Below, piece by piece: positions 1 to 6,764 of a DNA stretch of 44,178 nt. A program made the translations under genes and the position numbers. This stretch comes from Thermoplasmata archaeon (GTDB lineage Archaea; Thermoplasmatota; Thermoplasmata; Methanomassiliicoccales; Methanomethylophilaceae): contig SUSV01000011.1 in the NCBI GenBank assembly GCA_015063245.1, positions 1-44,178 of the forward strand, in the 5' to 3' direction. Each line of letters opens with the position of its first letter. Position 1 is the first letter of the stretch. The notes below the pieces were generated by a model that was given only the letters and a program-made list of their open reading frames with translations, was not told where the DNA came from and searched no databases.

Positions 1-149
1 TCGTAATCGCTGTCATCCGTATAATCATCACGTGCTCTGGAGCCGAAGAGGTAGACCTTGGTGATGTTGCATCTGGCCGCAAGTGGTGCTATAATGTCCC
101 CTAGTTCCTTGATAGCTGCAGATCTTGTATCGACATCAGAACTGGTCAT
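1..149 (-). CDS. MNT-type nucleotidyltransferase domain protein, C-terminus cut off by window edge
   Basis: The 49 visible residues start at the ATG complementary to 147-149 and include the motif LFGSRARDDYTDDSD. This is the GSxARx(n)SDxD signature of the minimal nucleotidyltransferase family (DNA polymerase beta fold), in which the two aspartates bind metal and the GS binds the nucleotide triphosphate. Such proteins often pair with HEPN proteins as toxin-antitoxin modules, or act as stand-alone adenylyltransferases. No partner is visible because the gene runs off the left edge. A TATA-like TTTATATA lies near 181-188 on the same strand. The gene lies outside the left att repeat and so probably belongs to the chromosome next to the integrated element. 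Confidence 0.75.
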   Translation of the reverse strand, partial: MTSSDVDTRSAAIKELGDIIAPLAARCNITKVYLFGSRARDDYTDDSDY

Positions 150-359
150 CTTATCACCATTTCAGCATCTGATTTGGTCTATATAAATAATCAAGGAAAT
201 GAGAGGGTGTTCGACATCGGAAGAGAGAGCTTACGCTAGAGAGGTGACAAGGCAACTATTGCATCCAATTGTAGGGCCTAAAAAGGCCCCCATAATATGG
301 TACTGTGCATATTTCGCCGAATTTTTTTTTTAAACGGCTATCCGCCGGAGATGCTGGAT

Positions 360-384
360 AAGGATGGTCCCCACTCCCTGATTT
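360..384. repeat. left attachment site (att) of integrated element, partial tRNA-Tyr copy
   Basis: These 25 bases are identical to 7992-8016. The match extends to 31 bases with one mismatch (354-384 versus 7986-8016). The repeat holds the 3' acceptor strand, discriminator, encoded CCA and one T-stem strand of tRNA-Tyr, as expected when a tyrosine recombinase integrates into a tRNA 3' end and duplicates the target. The recombinase gene begins within 30 bases, as is usual. Only the 3' fragment of the tRNA is present here, so this copy is not a functional tRNA. Confidence 0.88.
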
Positions 385-406
385 CATCAGTTGTAATTTT
401 GCTGGG

Positions 407-425
407 AGGGGTCATTTCGACCCCT
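407..425 (-). terminator. hairpin over the integrase stop codon
   Basis: Perfect 7-bp inverted repeat AGGGGTC (407-413) and GACCCCT (419-425) with a 5-base loop, covering the integrase TGA at 412-414. There is no long T tract after it, so it may act as an RNA 3' stabiliser rather than a strict terminator. Confidence 0.45.
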
Positions 426-1374
426 TGTTGGAAAGTGTTTTGCGGTCGTACTCTGCAAGCTTGCTCATGCCTGCATCCATGTCGTCGAGGTTGATGCCGA
501 GGTACTTGAGAGTCTCCATCGTGGACTCATGACCGAGGAACTTGGAGATGGTCTCAATTGGCACCCCTGCATGGAAGAGCCTCCTTCCGAAGCTCCTCCT
601 GAGGGTATGGTTGGCGAAGTGGAATCCGAGCTGCTCCCTGAGGGGAACGATAACGGAATCATCCAAAGAACCGGAGTGTTCCGCAAACGCGTGGGAATCG
701 GGCTTGTTCTTGTACTGGTCCGTGATCAGAAGGGTACCTGGATCCCTCCAGGCCGGATTGTATGCCCTGACCTTCGCGACGATCTTCGCCCTCTGCTCCA
801 TCCAACGGTCGAGGATGGCCTTGGTATCATAGTGGAAGCGGACCGTCCTGTACTTCCCGTTACCGCGACCCTTGCCGCGCACGTTGAGGTATGGTTTCAT
901 CCCTCCGGAATGCACATCGTCGAGGGTGAGACGGCAGCACTCTGCGTTCCTCAATCCCATGCAGAGCTCCAGATGGATCACAATGTCCTGCAAGGGCGTC
1001 TTCGGGCAGTTGAGAAGGATCTCGTACTGCTCATCGGTAAGCCAATCGACGTTGATCCTCATGTCCTGAGGGAACTCGAACTTCAGGGAATCGGGTACCT
1101 TGTTCCCGAAGTACTTGACGTAGCGCTTCAGGTATTCGTATTCGCTCTCCTGATATGAGGGGGCGAGCGTAGCCCAGGCCTCAGTTAGAAGATACATGAA
1201 GGCCTCTGCATCGATGTTCTTGGGCATCGGGTCGAATCCTGCGGTCTCCAGATGCTTCTTGGAACGGAAGAGGCTCCAGCGACATTTGTCCATAGTGTAC
1301 TGCTTCGATCCGACGAACTCCTTGTTCAGGAACTCGTAGATGCAGCTCTCCGGTGTGCGTGTGTTGCTTGCCAT
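412..1374 (-). CDS. tyrosine recombinase / phage-type integrase
   Basis: A 320-residue tyrosine recombinase of the XerD/phage integrase family, which would cut and rejoin DNA at the att repeats. The N-terminal half looks like a SAM-like core-binding domain. The catalytic half shows the first arginine in MGLRNAECCRL, the HxxR in HTLRRSFGRRL, the LGHES histidine and the nucleophile tyrosine in TLKYLGI, so all main catalytic residues are present. The start chosen is the ATG at 1374, which has a good ribosome-binding site (GGAGTG) just upstream; an earlier in-frame ATG at 1416 would run into the upstream gene. The gene is 28 bases inside the left att repeat and follows a small gene on the same strand, so it is the likely integrase of the element at 360-8016. 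Confidence 0.93.
   Translation of the reverse strand: MASNTRTPESCIYEFLNKEFVGSKQYTMDKCRWSLFRSKKHLETAGFDPMPKNIDAEAFMYLLTEAWATLAPSYQESEYEYLKRYVKYFGNKVPDSLKFEFPQDMRINVDWLTDEQYEILLNCPKTPLQDIVIHLELCMGLRNAECCRLTLDDVHSGGMKPYLNVRGKGRGNGKYRTVRFHYDTKAILDRWMEQRAKIVAKVRAYNPAWRDPGTLLITDQYKNKPDSHAFAEHSGSLDDSVIVPLREQLGFHFANHTLRRSFGRRLFHAGVPIETISKFLGHESTMETLKYLGINLDDMDAGMSKLAEYDRKTLSNKGSK
448..457. repeat. candidate integrase arm-type site, left arm
   Basis: GTACTCTGCA occurs here and at 7935-7944 and 7962-7971, all in the same orientation and within about 75 bases of an att core. The flanks are also alike (TTTTGCGG precedes both this copy and the first right-hand copy). It lies inside the integrase coding sequence. 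Confidence 0.4.
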
Positions 1375-1388
1375 TATTGTCACTCCTG

Positions 1389-1643
1389 TCAATAGAATCC
1401 CGCAGCATCGAAGCATTCGGCCTCGATGCCTATGAAATAACCCTGGAATTCCAGGAACTGGTGTCTTTCCTCCTCGGTGAGGTTCCCGATAGGGAAGTTG
1501 CGGAGGAATGTAGCGAGGATGCTGATGTCCACCAGGCGTTCAATTTGAGGTATCTTCGTCAGATCCTGACCAGAGCAGGGTCCAGATTGCCGAGGTGTAC
1601 CTCCGACCTCAGCGAAATTGTCTATATTGTCATTTTCATTCAT
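1389..1643 (-). CDS. small acidic protein upstream of integrase, unknown function
   Basis: An 84-residue acidic protein with no family I recognise. It begins at an ATG 26 bases from a shared TATA-like AGTATAAAATATG, which suggests a leaderless transcript. The inverted repeat at 1647-1662 sits directly on its predicted transcription start. Its stop is 14 bases before the integrase start on the same strand, so the two are probably co-transcribed and it could be an excision or copy-control factor. That role is inferred from position only. No helix-turn-helix or zinc motif is evident. Confidence 0.6.
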   Translation of the reverse strand: MNENDNIDNFAEVGGTPRQSGPCSGQDLTKIPQIERLVDISILATFLRNFPIGNLTEEERHQFLEFQGYFIGIEAECFDAAGFY

Positions 1644-1646
1644 TAA

Positions 1647-1694
1647 TTGGCAATACTGCCAAATACATATTTTATACTTTTGGCAACCTTGACA
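1647..1694. promoter_or_regulatory. operator with TTGGCA inverted and direct repeats between divergent genes
   Basis: The perfect inverted repeat TTGGCA-ATAC-TGCCAA spans 1647-1662. Another TTGGCA half site lies at 1680-1685, exactly 33 bases (three helical turns) from the first, followed by a near copy TTGACA at 1689-1694. A two-way TATA element (about 1665-1677) lies between them. The sites therefore cover the start regions of both the integrase-side gene and the AbrB-type regulator gene, which fits autoregulation by that regulator. Confidence 0.6.
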
Positions 1695-1707
1695 ATGATG
1701 GGATACG

Positions 1708-2049
1708 ATGGTTCAAATTGGAAAGAATGTCAAATACGATGATTACGGAAGGGTGACCATACCGGCACAGCTCGCAGAACTGATGAATCTGATCAAGGGA
1801 CACGATGAGGTCTGCTGGATCGTGGGCGACGGAGAGGTTGTCCTTAAGAAGGTGACTAAATCCTATCGCGGAATCGATTTCGAGGGAGAGGAGATCCGCA
1901 ATAAACTGCTGGAGTACGAGAACAAGTACAACGGCGATCACGACCCCGATGAGGATTATTCCCCCGAGGAACTGGAGAGGATGGCCCGTGAGGAATATCT
2001 CCGTGACAAGGCCGAAAGAGAGGCCTTCCTGAAATCCAAGAAGAATTGA
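1708..2049 (+). CDS. AbrB/MazE/SpoVT-family DNA-binding regulator
   Basis: 113 residues. The first 50 match the swapped-hairpin AbrB domain: YDDYGRVTIPAQLAELMNL is the typical signature, followed by GEVVLKKV. The C-terminal half is highly charged, with a predicted helical acidic/basic tail (about residues 75-113). Such proteins act as dimers, either as transcription regulators or as antitoxins. No toxin gene of the MazF or PIN type follows; the next gene is a Vsr nuclease overlapping or directly abutting the stop. The upstream TTGGCA sites suggest that it controls its own promoter and the divergent integrase operon. Confidence 0.85.
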   Translation: MVQIGKNVKYDDYGRVTIPAQLAELMNLIKGHDEVCWIVGDGEVVLKKVTKSYRGIDFEGEEIRNKLLEYENKYNGDHDPDEDYSPEELERMAREEYLRDKAEREAFLKSKKN

Positions 2050-2051
2050 AC

Positions 2052-2522
2052 ATGGCCGCTAAGGACAGGCGCAATCCTGAACCCACCAGCGAAGTGACCA
2101 CCAAGGTCATGAAGGCCAACAAGGGGAAGGATACGAAGCCGGAACTGATAGTGCGGCAGATGCTGCGCGAGATGGGCCTTCCAGGTTACCGTCTGAATTG
2201 GAAGAAGGCTCCCGGAAGACCGGACATAGCGTACCCTGGAAAAAGAATCGCCATCTTCGTCAACGGATGCTTCTGGCATCGCTGCCCATATTGTAAGCTG
2301 TCAATACCGAAGACGCATTCCGATTTCTGGCAGCAGAAGTTCGATAAGAATGTGGAACGTGACAGAAAGAAGGTGCAGGAACTCGAGGCGATGGGTTGGA
2401 GGGCCATCACCATCTGGGAATGTCAGCTCAAGAAGGAACCCGAGAAGGTGAGGGAACTGTTAACCATAGAACTTGAAAGGCCGAAGATGGGGGTCATTGA
2501 CGTTTCTGAAGATGATTGCTGA
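2052..2522 (+). CDS. vsr: very short patch repair (Vsr) endonuclease
   Basis: 156 residues from the ATG at 2052; a TTG at 2046 overlapping the AbrB stop is an alternative. The Vsr family nicks 5' of the T in T:G mismatches made by deamination of 5-methylcytosine. Family marks are KGKDTKPELIVRQMLREMG at the N-terminus, the catalytic aspartate in PGRPDIAYPGKRIAIFVNG, the CFWHRCPYC zinc/active-site segment with its histidine, and the DRKKVQELEAMGWRAITIWE C-terminal motif. Length agrees with the family (about 140-160). It converges with the restriction endonuclease gene (29-base overlap) and shares the element with a cytosine methyltransferase, the usual context for a Vsr enzyme. Confidence 0.93.
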   Translation: MAAKDRRNPEPTSEVTTKVMKANKGKDTKPELIVRQMLREMGLPGYRLNWKKAPGRPDIAYPGKRIAIFVNGCFWHRCPYCKLSIPKTHSDFWQQKFDKNVERDRKKVQELEAMGWRAITIWECQLKKEPEKVRELLTIELERPKMGVIDVSEDDC

Positions 2523-3906
2523 TGACCTCCATCATGTAGGTATCATTCAACCAGAAGCTCTTCTTAACGAATTTCTTTCCGTTATATGTATCGACATCGA
2601 GACTATTCTTTCCATGAGGCCTAACATGTGCGATACGACCGTCCGAGGCCTTGACGAAATCATCGAATCTCTCTTCCAAGATCTTTTGCTTGGTGTCCTC
2701 CCAGACGCCTCTAATGACCTCCATGTCATCATCAGGGACATACCAGAAGAATGCACCTTTGAACACCAGGCTCTTACGATCCTCGTTCTCAGGATGGGTC
2801 GTGTTGAACTGGAACACCGGTATGAACAGTTCACGGTCCAACTGGTCGAAGAGATCGCTGGTCTCCCATGATTGATTCACCAACTCCTCGCTCTTAAATG
2901 CAGGGAAGGATGTGCTCTCCTTAGGTCTGCCAGTGAGTTTGATACGGGCAGTCTTGATCGAGATATTGGCCTCGTCGAACTCCTTGATATGCTTCTTCTT
3001 CGTCACACCGAACATCGACAGCACGAGCATGCTGTAGTATTGCTTAGAGGTCGAGTTCAAATCCACTCCCAGTTCCATCTCTATCTGGGAGCATGTCATA
3101 CCCACGAAACGGTCCAACATGCGGGATACGTGTTCCTCGAACGTCTCCCCAAGATTCCATTGGCCGAAGAGAATGGATTGGGATTGATGTCCAGTGGATC
3201 CATCGATAAGTGTCTCGCCAACATCGACATGCGAATGGAACAGCTCTGTCATGAACGAGGCCTTGAATGATAAGGCACGCTGCTTCGCAAGTTCATCCGA
3301 GAAAGGTTGGCTGCGCATATCCTTCCCATGACCTATCCCCTTAGTGCAGGCGGCAAGGTATTTGGTGTGTCTCTCGGAAAGGAGATGTGCCTCCCCACGC
3401 ATGATGTATCCTTCGATTATTTCCCAATCCTCACGGATCATGCGCAGCTCCTCAGGTGTCGGCCTCCAATCCACGGCTTTCAGGAACTTGTAGTCGAAGA
3501 TGTCCTTGTTCTCCTCCCATAGATAGAACACGATGAGGATATGCGAATCCTTCTTCAGGAATATGTCGAAGTGCCTTTCCGGCACCTCGTCGTAATTGAT
3601 TATAGTGAGGATCAGCCTCTCCTTGGAAACAAGGCCCTTGTTTGTTCTTTTCATGGGGGTGACCTTCAATTCGATACCAGCTTCCTGGAAATCCGGCAGA
3701 GGTGAATTGTTGTTCTCGATGAGGAAGTAGCCTTCTTCGACGATCTGTCCGAAATATCCTTTGGTATTGGTACCACCGATTATGGTCTCACCGTACTCGA
3801 TGAGCTCATTCAAGGAGCGACCCTTGAGTTTGGCTGCACGATGCATGATGGAGATCTCATTAGTCTTATCATAAGACATGGGTGGATCGAGCTTCTTCTG
3901 TGTCAT
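2494..3906 (-). CDS. Sau3AI/MutH-type restriction endonuclease, likely GATC-specific
   Basis: 470 residues from the ATG at 3906. The N-terminal domain resembles MutH/Sau3AI: LKGRSLNELIEYGE and NTKGYFGQIVEEGYF precede the catalytic motif LPDFQEAGIELKVTPMK, giving D72, E79 and K81 as the metal site. The C-terminal half should be the second, catalytically inactive MutH-like domain that Sau3AI uses for allosteric DNA binding (Sau3AI has about 490 residues). The family cuts at GATC; specificity here is inferred. The open frame runs upstream to 4071 into the divergent methyltransferase, but the TATA-like sequence near 3930-3941 supports a nearly leaderless start at 3906. Three GATC sites lie in or beside the shared R/M promoter. 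Confidence 0.85.
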   Translation of the reverse strand: MTQKKLDPPMSYDKTNEISIMHRAAKLKGRSLNELIEYGETIIGGTNTKGYFGQIVEEGYFLIENNNSPLPDFQEAGIELKVTPMKRTNKGLVSKERLILTIINYDEVPERHFDIFLKKDSHILIVFYLWEENKDIFDYKFLKAVDWRPTPEELRMIREDWEIIEGYIMRGEAHLLSERHTKYLAACTKGIGHGKDMRSQPFSDELAKQRALSFKASFMTELFHSHVDVGETLIDGSTGHQSQSILFGQWNLGETFEEHVSRMLDRFVGMTCSQIEMELGVDLNSTSKQYYSMLVLSMFGVTKKKHIKEFDEANISIKTARIKLTGRPKESTSFPAFKSEELVNQSWETSDLFDQLDRELFIPVFQFNTTHPENEDRKSLVFKGAFFWYVPDDDMEVIRGVWEDTKQKILEERFDDFVKASDGRIAHVRPHGKNSLDVDTYNGKKFVKKSFWLNDTYMMEVISNHLQKRQ

Positions 3907-3988
3907 CCCAAGGATGGTAGCGTGATCGGAATTAATAAATAGGACGCGATCCAAAACTTTAAACGCAGATACGTCATGGAGGATCGTG
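3907..3988. promoter_or_regulatory. divergent R/M promoter region containing three GATC sites
   Basis: 82 bases separate the restriction and methyltransferase starts. TATA-like elements are seen at about 3930-3941 (leftward) and 3956-3963 (rightward, CTTTAAAC). GATC occurs at 3924-3927, 3948-3951 and 3982-3985, the last within the methyltransferase ribosome-binding site GGAGGATC. Random expectation is about one GATC per 256 bases. Confidence 0.55.
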
Positions 3989-5209
3989 ATGGGAGAAATC
4001 AAGGTCGTAGAACTGTTCGCAGGTGTCGGAGGATTGAGGGTCGGTCTCGAGAAAGCCTCAAAGGATTTCAAGACCGTCTGGGCAAACCAGTGGGAACCCG
4101 GCAGAAAGGATCAGTTCGCCTTCCATTGTTATGAGGAACACTTCAAGGATTCCGGGTCTGTGAATGTCAACGATGACATCGCCAAGGTCAAAGACCAGGT
4201 ACCGGAACATGACCTTCTAGTGGGAGGATTCCCCTGTCAGGACTATTCTGTCGCGGCCACCAAGGCCAAAGGGATCGAGGGAAAGAAGGGGGTCCTCTGG
4301 TGGAGCATTCACGACATCATAAAGAACAGGCACCCCAAGTTCGTGATATTGGAGAATGTAGATCGTTTGGTGAGATCCCCTGCGAATCAGAGGGGACGCG
4401 ATTTCGGTGTCATCCTAAGATGTCTGGCGGATGAGGGTTACAATGTGGAGTGGCGCATAGTCAATGCGGCTGAATACGGGTTGCAGCAGAGACGCCGCCG
4501 TACGTTCATATTTGCTTGCAGGAATGATGTCCCGTTCGCCAGAACGTACAAAGAAAACTGTTTCGAGGACATCATCAGGAAGGAGGGCTTCTTCGCCAGG
4601 ACGTTCCCGATCACGGACAAGATCGACAAATCCAAGACCGGCACATACTCGATATGCAAATGCGATTATCCAACATTGGTCGAGGTATCGGACAACTTCG
4701 AGGAAGACTTCTATCGTGCTGGTGTGATGATCGGTTATGACATATACACCAGAGAGGTAGAACCTGATTCGCCCAAGGAGCAGGTCACTCTCAGGGACAT
4801 CCTGGAAAAAGATGTGGATGAGAAGTATTACAAGGTCGATGTTGCCAAATGGCAATACATGAAAGGTTCAAAGAGCGAGCTTCGTACCAGGAAGGATGGG
4901 GGAACATATCATTACACCGAAGGGGCCATACCTTTCCCGGACATTCTAGACAGACCAGGTCGTACAATGTTGACCAGCGAGGGTACCGTAAACCGTTCGA
5001 GTCACATCATCGAGGATCCCCAGACCGGAAGGTATAGGATCCTGACCCCCGTTGAGTGTGAACGTCTGAATGGATTTCCTGACAATTGGACTGATACAGG
5101 CATGTCGCAGCGCCAGAGGTATTTCACGATGGGGAATGCCTTGGTTGTTCCAATAATTGAAAAATGTGGAAAGACTCTGATTAAGATAAACAATGGGGAA
5201 TCCGGATGA
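3989..5209 (+). CDS. DNA (cytosine-5-)-methyltransferase of the restriction-modification pair
   Basis: 406 residues. Motif I (VELFAGVGGLRVGLEKA) binds S-adenosylmethionine. Motif IV GGFPCQDYSVA carries the catalytic cysteine, motif VI is VILENVDRL, motif VIII is LQQRRRRTFIF, and motifs IX-X appear in LTPVECERLNGFPDNW and MGNALVVPI. It methylates C5 of cytosine; pairing with a Sau3AI-type nuclease suggests GATC as target. The start used is the ATG at 3989 with GGAGG 7 bases upstream; a GTG at 3986 is directly ahead of it. It is divergent from the nuclease and overlaps the following protease gene by ATGA, so it is translationally coupled to it. Confidence 0.95.
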   Translation: MGEIKVVELFAGVGGLRVGLEKASKDFKTVWANQWEPGRKDQFAFHCYEEHFKDSGSVNVNDDIAKVKDQVPEHDLLVGGFPCQDYSVAATKAKGIEGKKGVLWWSIHDIIKNRHPKFVILENVDRLVRSPANQRGRDFGVILRCLADEGYNVEWRIVNAAEYGLQQRRRRTFIFACRNDVPFARTYKENCFEDIIRKEGFFARTFPITDKIDKSKTGTYSICKCDYPTLVEVSDNFEEDFYRAGVMIGYDIYTREVEPDSPKEQVTLRDILEKDVDEKYYKVDVAKWQYMKGSKSELRTRKDGGTYHYTEGAIPFPDILDRPGRTMLTSEGTVNRSSHIIEDPQTGRYRILTPVECERLNGFPDNWTDTGMSQRQRYFTMGNALVVPIIEKCGKTLIKINNGESG

Positions 5210-6057
5210 AAAATCAAATTAATCCTAATTTAGCCTTTAATCAGATGCTTTATTCAACATTAAAGATCTATTGTGGAGGGGGTACAGGTACAGGATTCAT
5301 TTTTACAATCAATGTCAAGAATACAATTATCCCATTATTGATTACTAACAAACATGTTGTTGAGCATAAGGAAAAAAACACAATTACTGTTATATTGCAC
5401 TTAACGGATGAAAATGGAAATGAGGATAATTGTAAAGTTACTGCAGAATGTGATTGGTATTTTCATTCGAGTAAAGATTTGTGTTTTACCTTTTTCAGCA
5501 ACATAGTTGAGAAAGCACACAAGCAAACTGGAAAAAAGGTCAACTATATCGCCATAGGTGAGGACTTAATACCGAATCAAGACACGTTGAACAATTTATC
5601 TTCAGTTGAAGAAATTGTAATGGTGGGATATCCTATTGGACTATGGGATAGTGTTCATAACTATCCATTATTCAGACATGGATACACCTCAACACATCCT
5701 GCTATAGGTTTTGAAGGAGATGATATAGGCCTCATTGACATTGCAGCATTACCTGGATCATCAGGTTCACCCATCTTTATTCGCGATAGTGGGATGAGTA
5801 AACAAAAAGGCATAATCGAGTACAGAGACAGATTGTACCTCATGGGTATTCAATATGCGACCATACTTGAGGATGTTACAGGAGAATTGATTGTTGAGGA
5901 CGTACCAACAAAATCTAATTATCGTATAAAAGGTAAAAATCCCACAAATATAGGTTATTATGTCAGATCAAGTTGTCTGTTGGAATTCAAAGATACAATA
6001 AAGGAAATGTTAGAAAAAAGGCCCAACAATCAGGAAAATGGTTTTAACTCTGGTTGA
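5206..6057 (+). CDS. trypsin-like serine protease, intracellular, coupled to the methyltransferase
   Basis: 283 residues with a chymotrypsin-fold serine protease pattern: GGGTGTGFIF at the N-terminus, then H50 (LLITNKHVV), D91 (SSKDLCF) and S186 in ALPGSSGSPIF form a complete catalytic triad. There is no signal peptide or membrane segment, so it should act in the cytoplasm. The C-terminal 80 residues (after the GIIEYRDRLYLMGIQYA strand) complete the barrel; no PDZ, TPR or other partner domain is visible. Its ATG overlaps the methyltransferase TGA. It is clearly more AT-rich than its neighbours, which suggests a separate origin. Proteases of this type occur as effectors in several antiviral systems; a defence or abortive-infection role here is inference from linkage. 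Confidence 0.85.
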   Translation: MKNQINPNLAFNQMLYSTLKIYCGGGTGTGFIFTINVKNTIIPLLITNKHVVEHKEKNTITVILHLTDENGNEDNCKVTAECDWYFHSSKDLCFTFFSNIVEKAHKQTGKKVNYIAIGEDLIPNQDTLNNLSSVEEIVMVGYPIGLWDSVHNYPLFRHGYTSTHPAIGFEGDDIGLIDIAALPGSSGSPIFIRDSGMSKQKGIIEYRDRLYLMGIQYATILEDVTGELIVEDVPTKSNYRIKGKNPTNIGYYVRSSCLLEFKDTIKEMLEKRPNNQENGFNSG

Positions 6058-6159
6058 AAGGTCGTATTCGAAATCTTCAATCTTGAGAACCTTCGCTAAA
6101 CTTTTCATCATTTTGCTATCGCTATTGTCAAGTTTTAACTCAGGTTATCTCTATCAAGT

Positions 6160-6445
6160 CGGCATACTTCCCCGTCCGAGCTACGCTCGTCCGGGTCGTA
6201 TGCTTTCCATTCCCGTTGCCTTCGCGGCGCTCGGCAACGCGAATGTCAGGTTTCGCCCACATCCCCTACGGAGCACCTACGGGGCTGGGGCTCAACTCGG
6301 CGGGCGGCCTACGGCCCGCTACGCGTGCGCCCGCCGCCATACGTGCCGTCCGGGACGTCGGCGCCCCCTGCCTCGAGGGGCAACGGGGGCATGCCTTCCG
6401 CCCGGCCTGGCACATACTATTGGGATGACAGTATGATGCTGTCAG
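6160..6445. other. GC-rich non-coding island of stacked hairpins (candidate replication origin or structured RNA)
   Basis: The only long gene-free stretch inside the element (6058-6449). From about 6160 it holds strong inverted repeats: GCATAC/GTATGC (6162-6203) enclosing CCCG/CGGG and CGAGC/GCTCG; CGTTGCC/GGCAACG (6214-6239); GCGGGC/GCCCGC (6300-6319); GCCCCC-TGCC/GGCA-GGGGGC (6363-6390); and TGACAG/CTGTCA (6426-6444). The pentamer CTACG recurs five times (6181, 6266, 6277, 6309, 6319), often as the loop between complementary arms. It is far more GC-rich than the protease gene beside it. Its position downstream of the Rep-like gene resembles the single-strand origin of rolling-circle plasmids. 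Confidence 0.55.
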
Positions 6446-6449
6446 AGAA

Positions 6450-6764
6450 TCATTTGTAGTAACGTTTCACATACGGCCTGTAACGGGCCGGATCATATTT
6501 CATAGAGGAGGGAGAGACCTTCTTGTACCTTCTTCCATACCCATCACGGATATACGTGGTACGGGACCTTTTGTCCTGTGCCTTATCCTTGAATTCACCA
6601 TAATGACTGAATAAGAAGGTGTAGACCATCTCCGAGAGATCCATGGAGATGCGTAGGATCCCTATCACGGTGGCGTCATAGATAAATCCCAGACCTTGGA
6701 AGCTGTAACTGAAGAGATTGTGGATGGCAGCTGATAAGAACATACGGAAGCGCATAGGTATCAC
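6450..6764 (-). CDS. small protein with hydrophobic N-half and basic tail, unknown
   Basis: 104 residues. The first half is hydrophobic, with a possible weak membrane segment around FSYSFQGLGFIYDATVIGIL. The second half is basic and rich in arginine and tyrosine (RDGYGRRYKKVSP, RYRPYVKRYYK). I know no family for it. Its ATG overlaps the stop of the Rep-like gene (6761-6764), so it is translationally coupled and likely works in replication or maintenance of the element. The basic tail would fit nucleic-acid binding. Both points are inference. Confidence 0.6.
   Translation of the reverse strand: MIPMRFRMFLSAAIHNLFSYSFQGLGFIYDATVIGILRISMDLSEMVYTFLFSHYGEFKDKAQDKRSRTTYIRDGYGRRYKKVSPSSMKYDPARYRPYVKRYYK

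Noticed and set aside
274..289. GGGCC-TAAAAA-GGCCC hairpin as a terminator
   Set aside because: It lies about 120 bases past the integrase stop and outside the att repeat, upstream of the next gene, without a T tract after the stem; position does not decide a role.
6038..6436. A 132-codon open frame over the hairpin island
   Set aside because: The second half encodes only R/A/G/P-rich text dictated by GC-rich inverted repeats, and it starts within the protease gene; better explained as non-coding structure.
6160..6445. Possible CRISPR array
   Set aside because: The inverted repeats differ from each other in sequence and length; there is no regular repeat-spacer pattern and no cas gene nearby.
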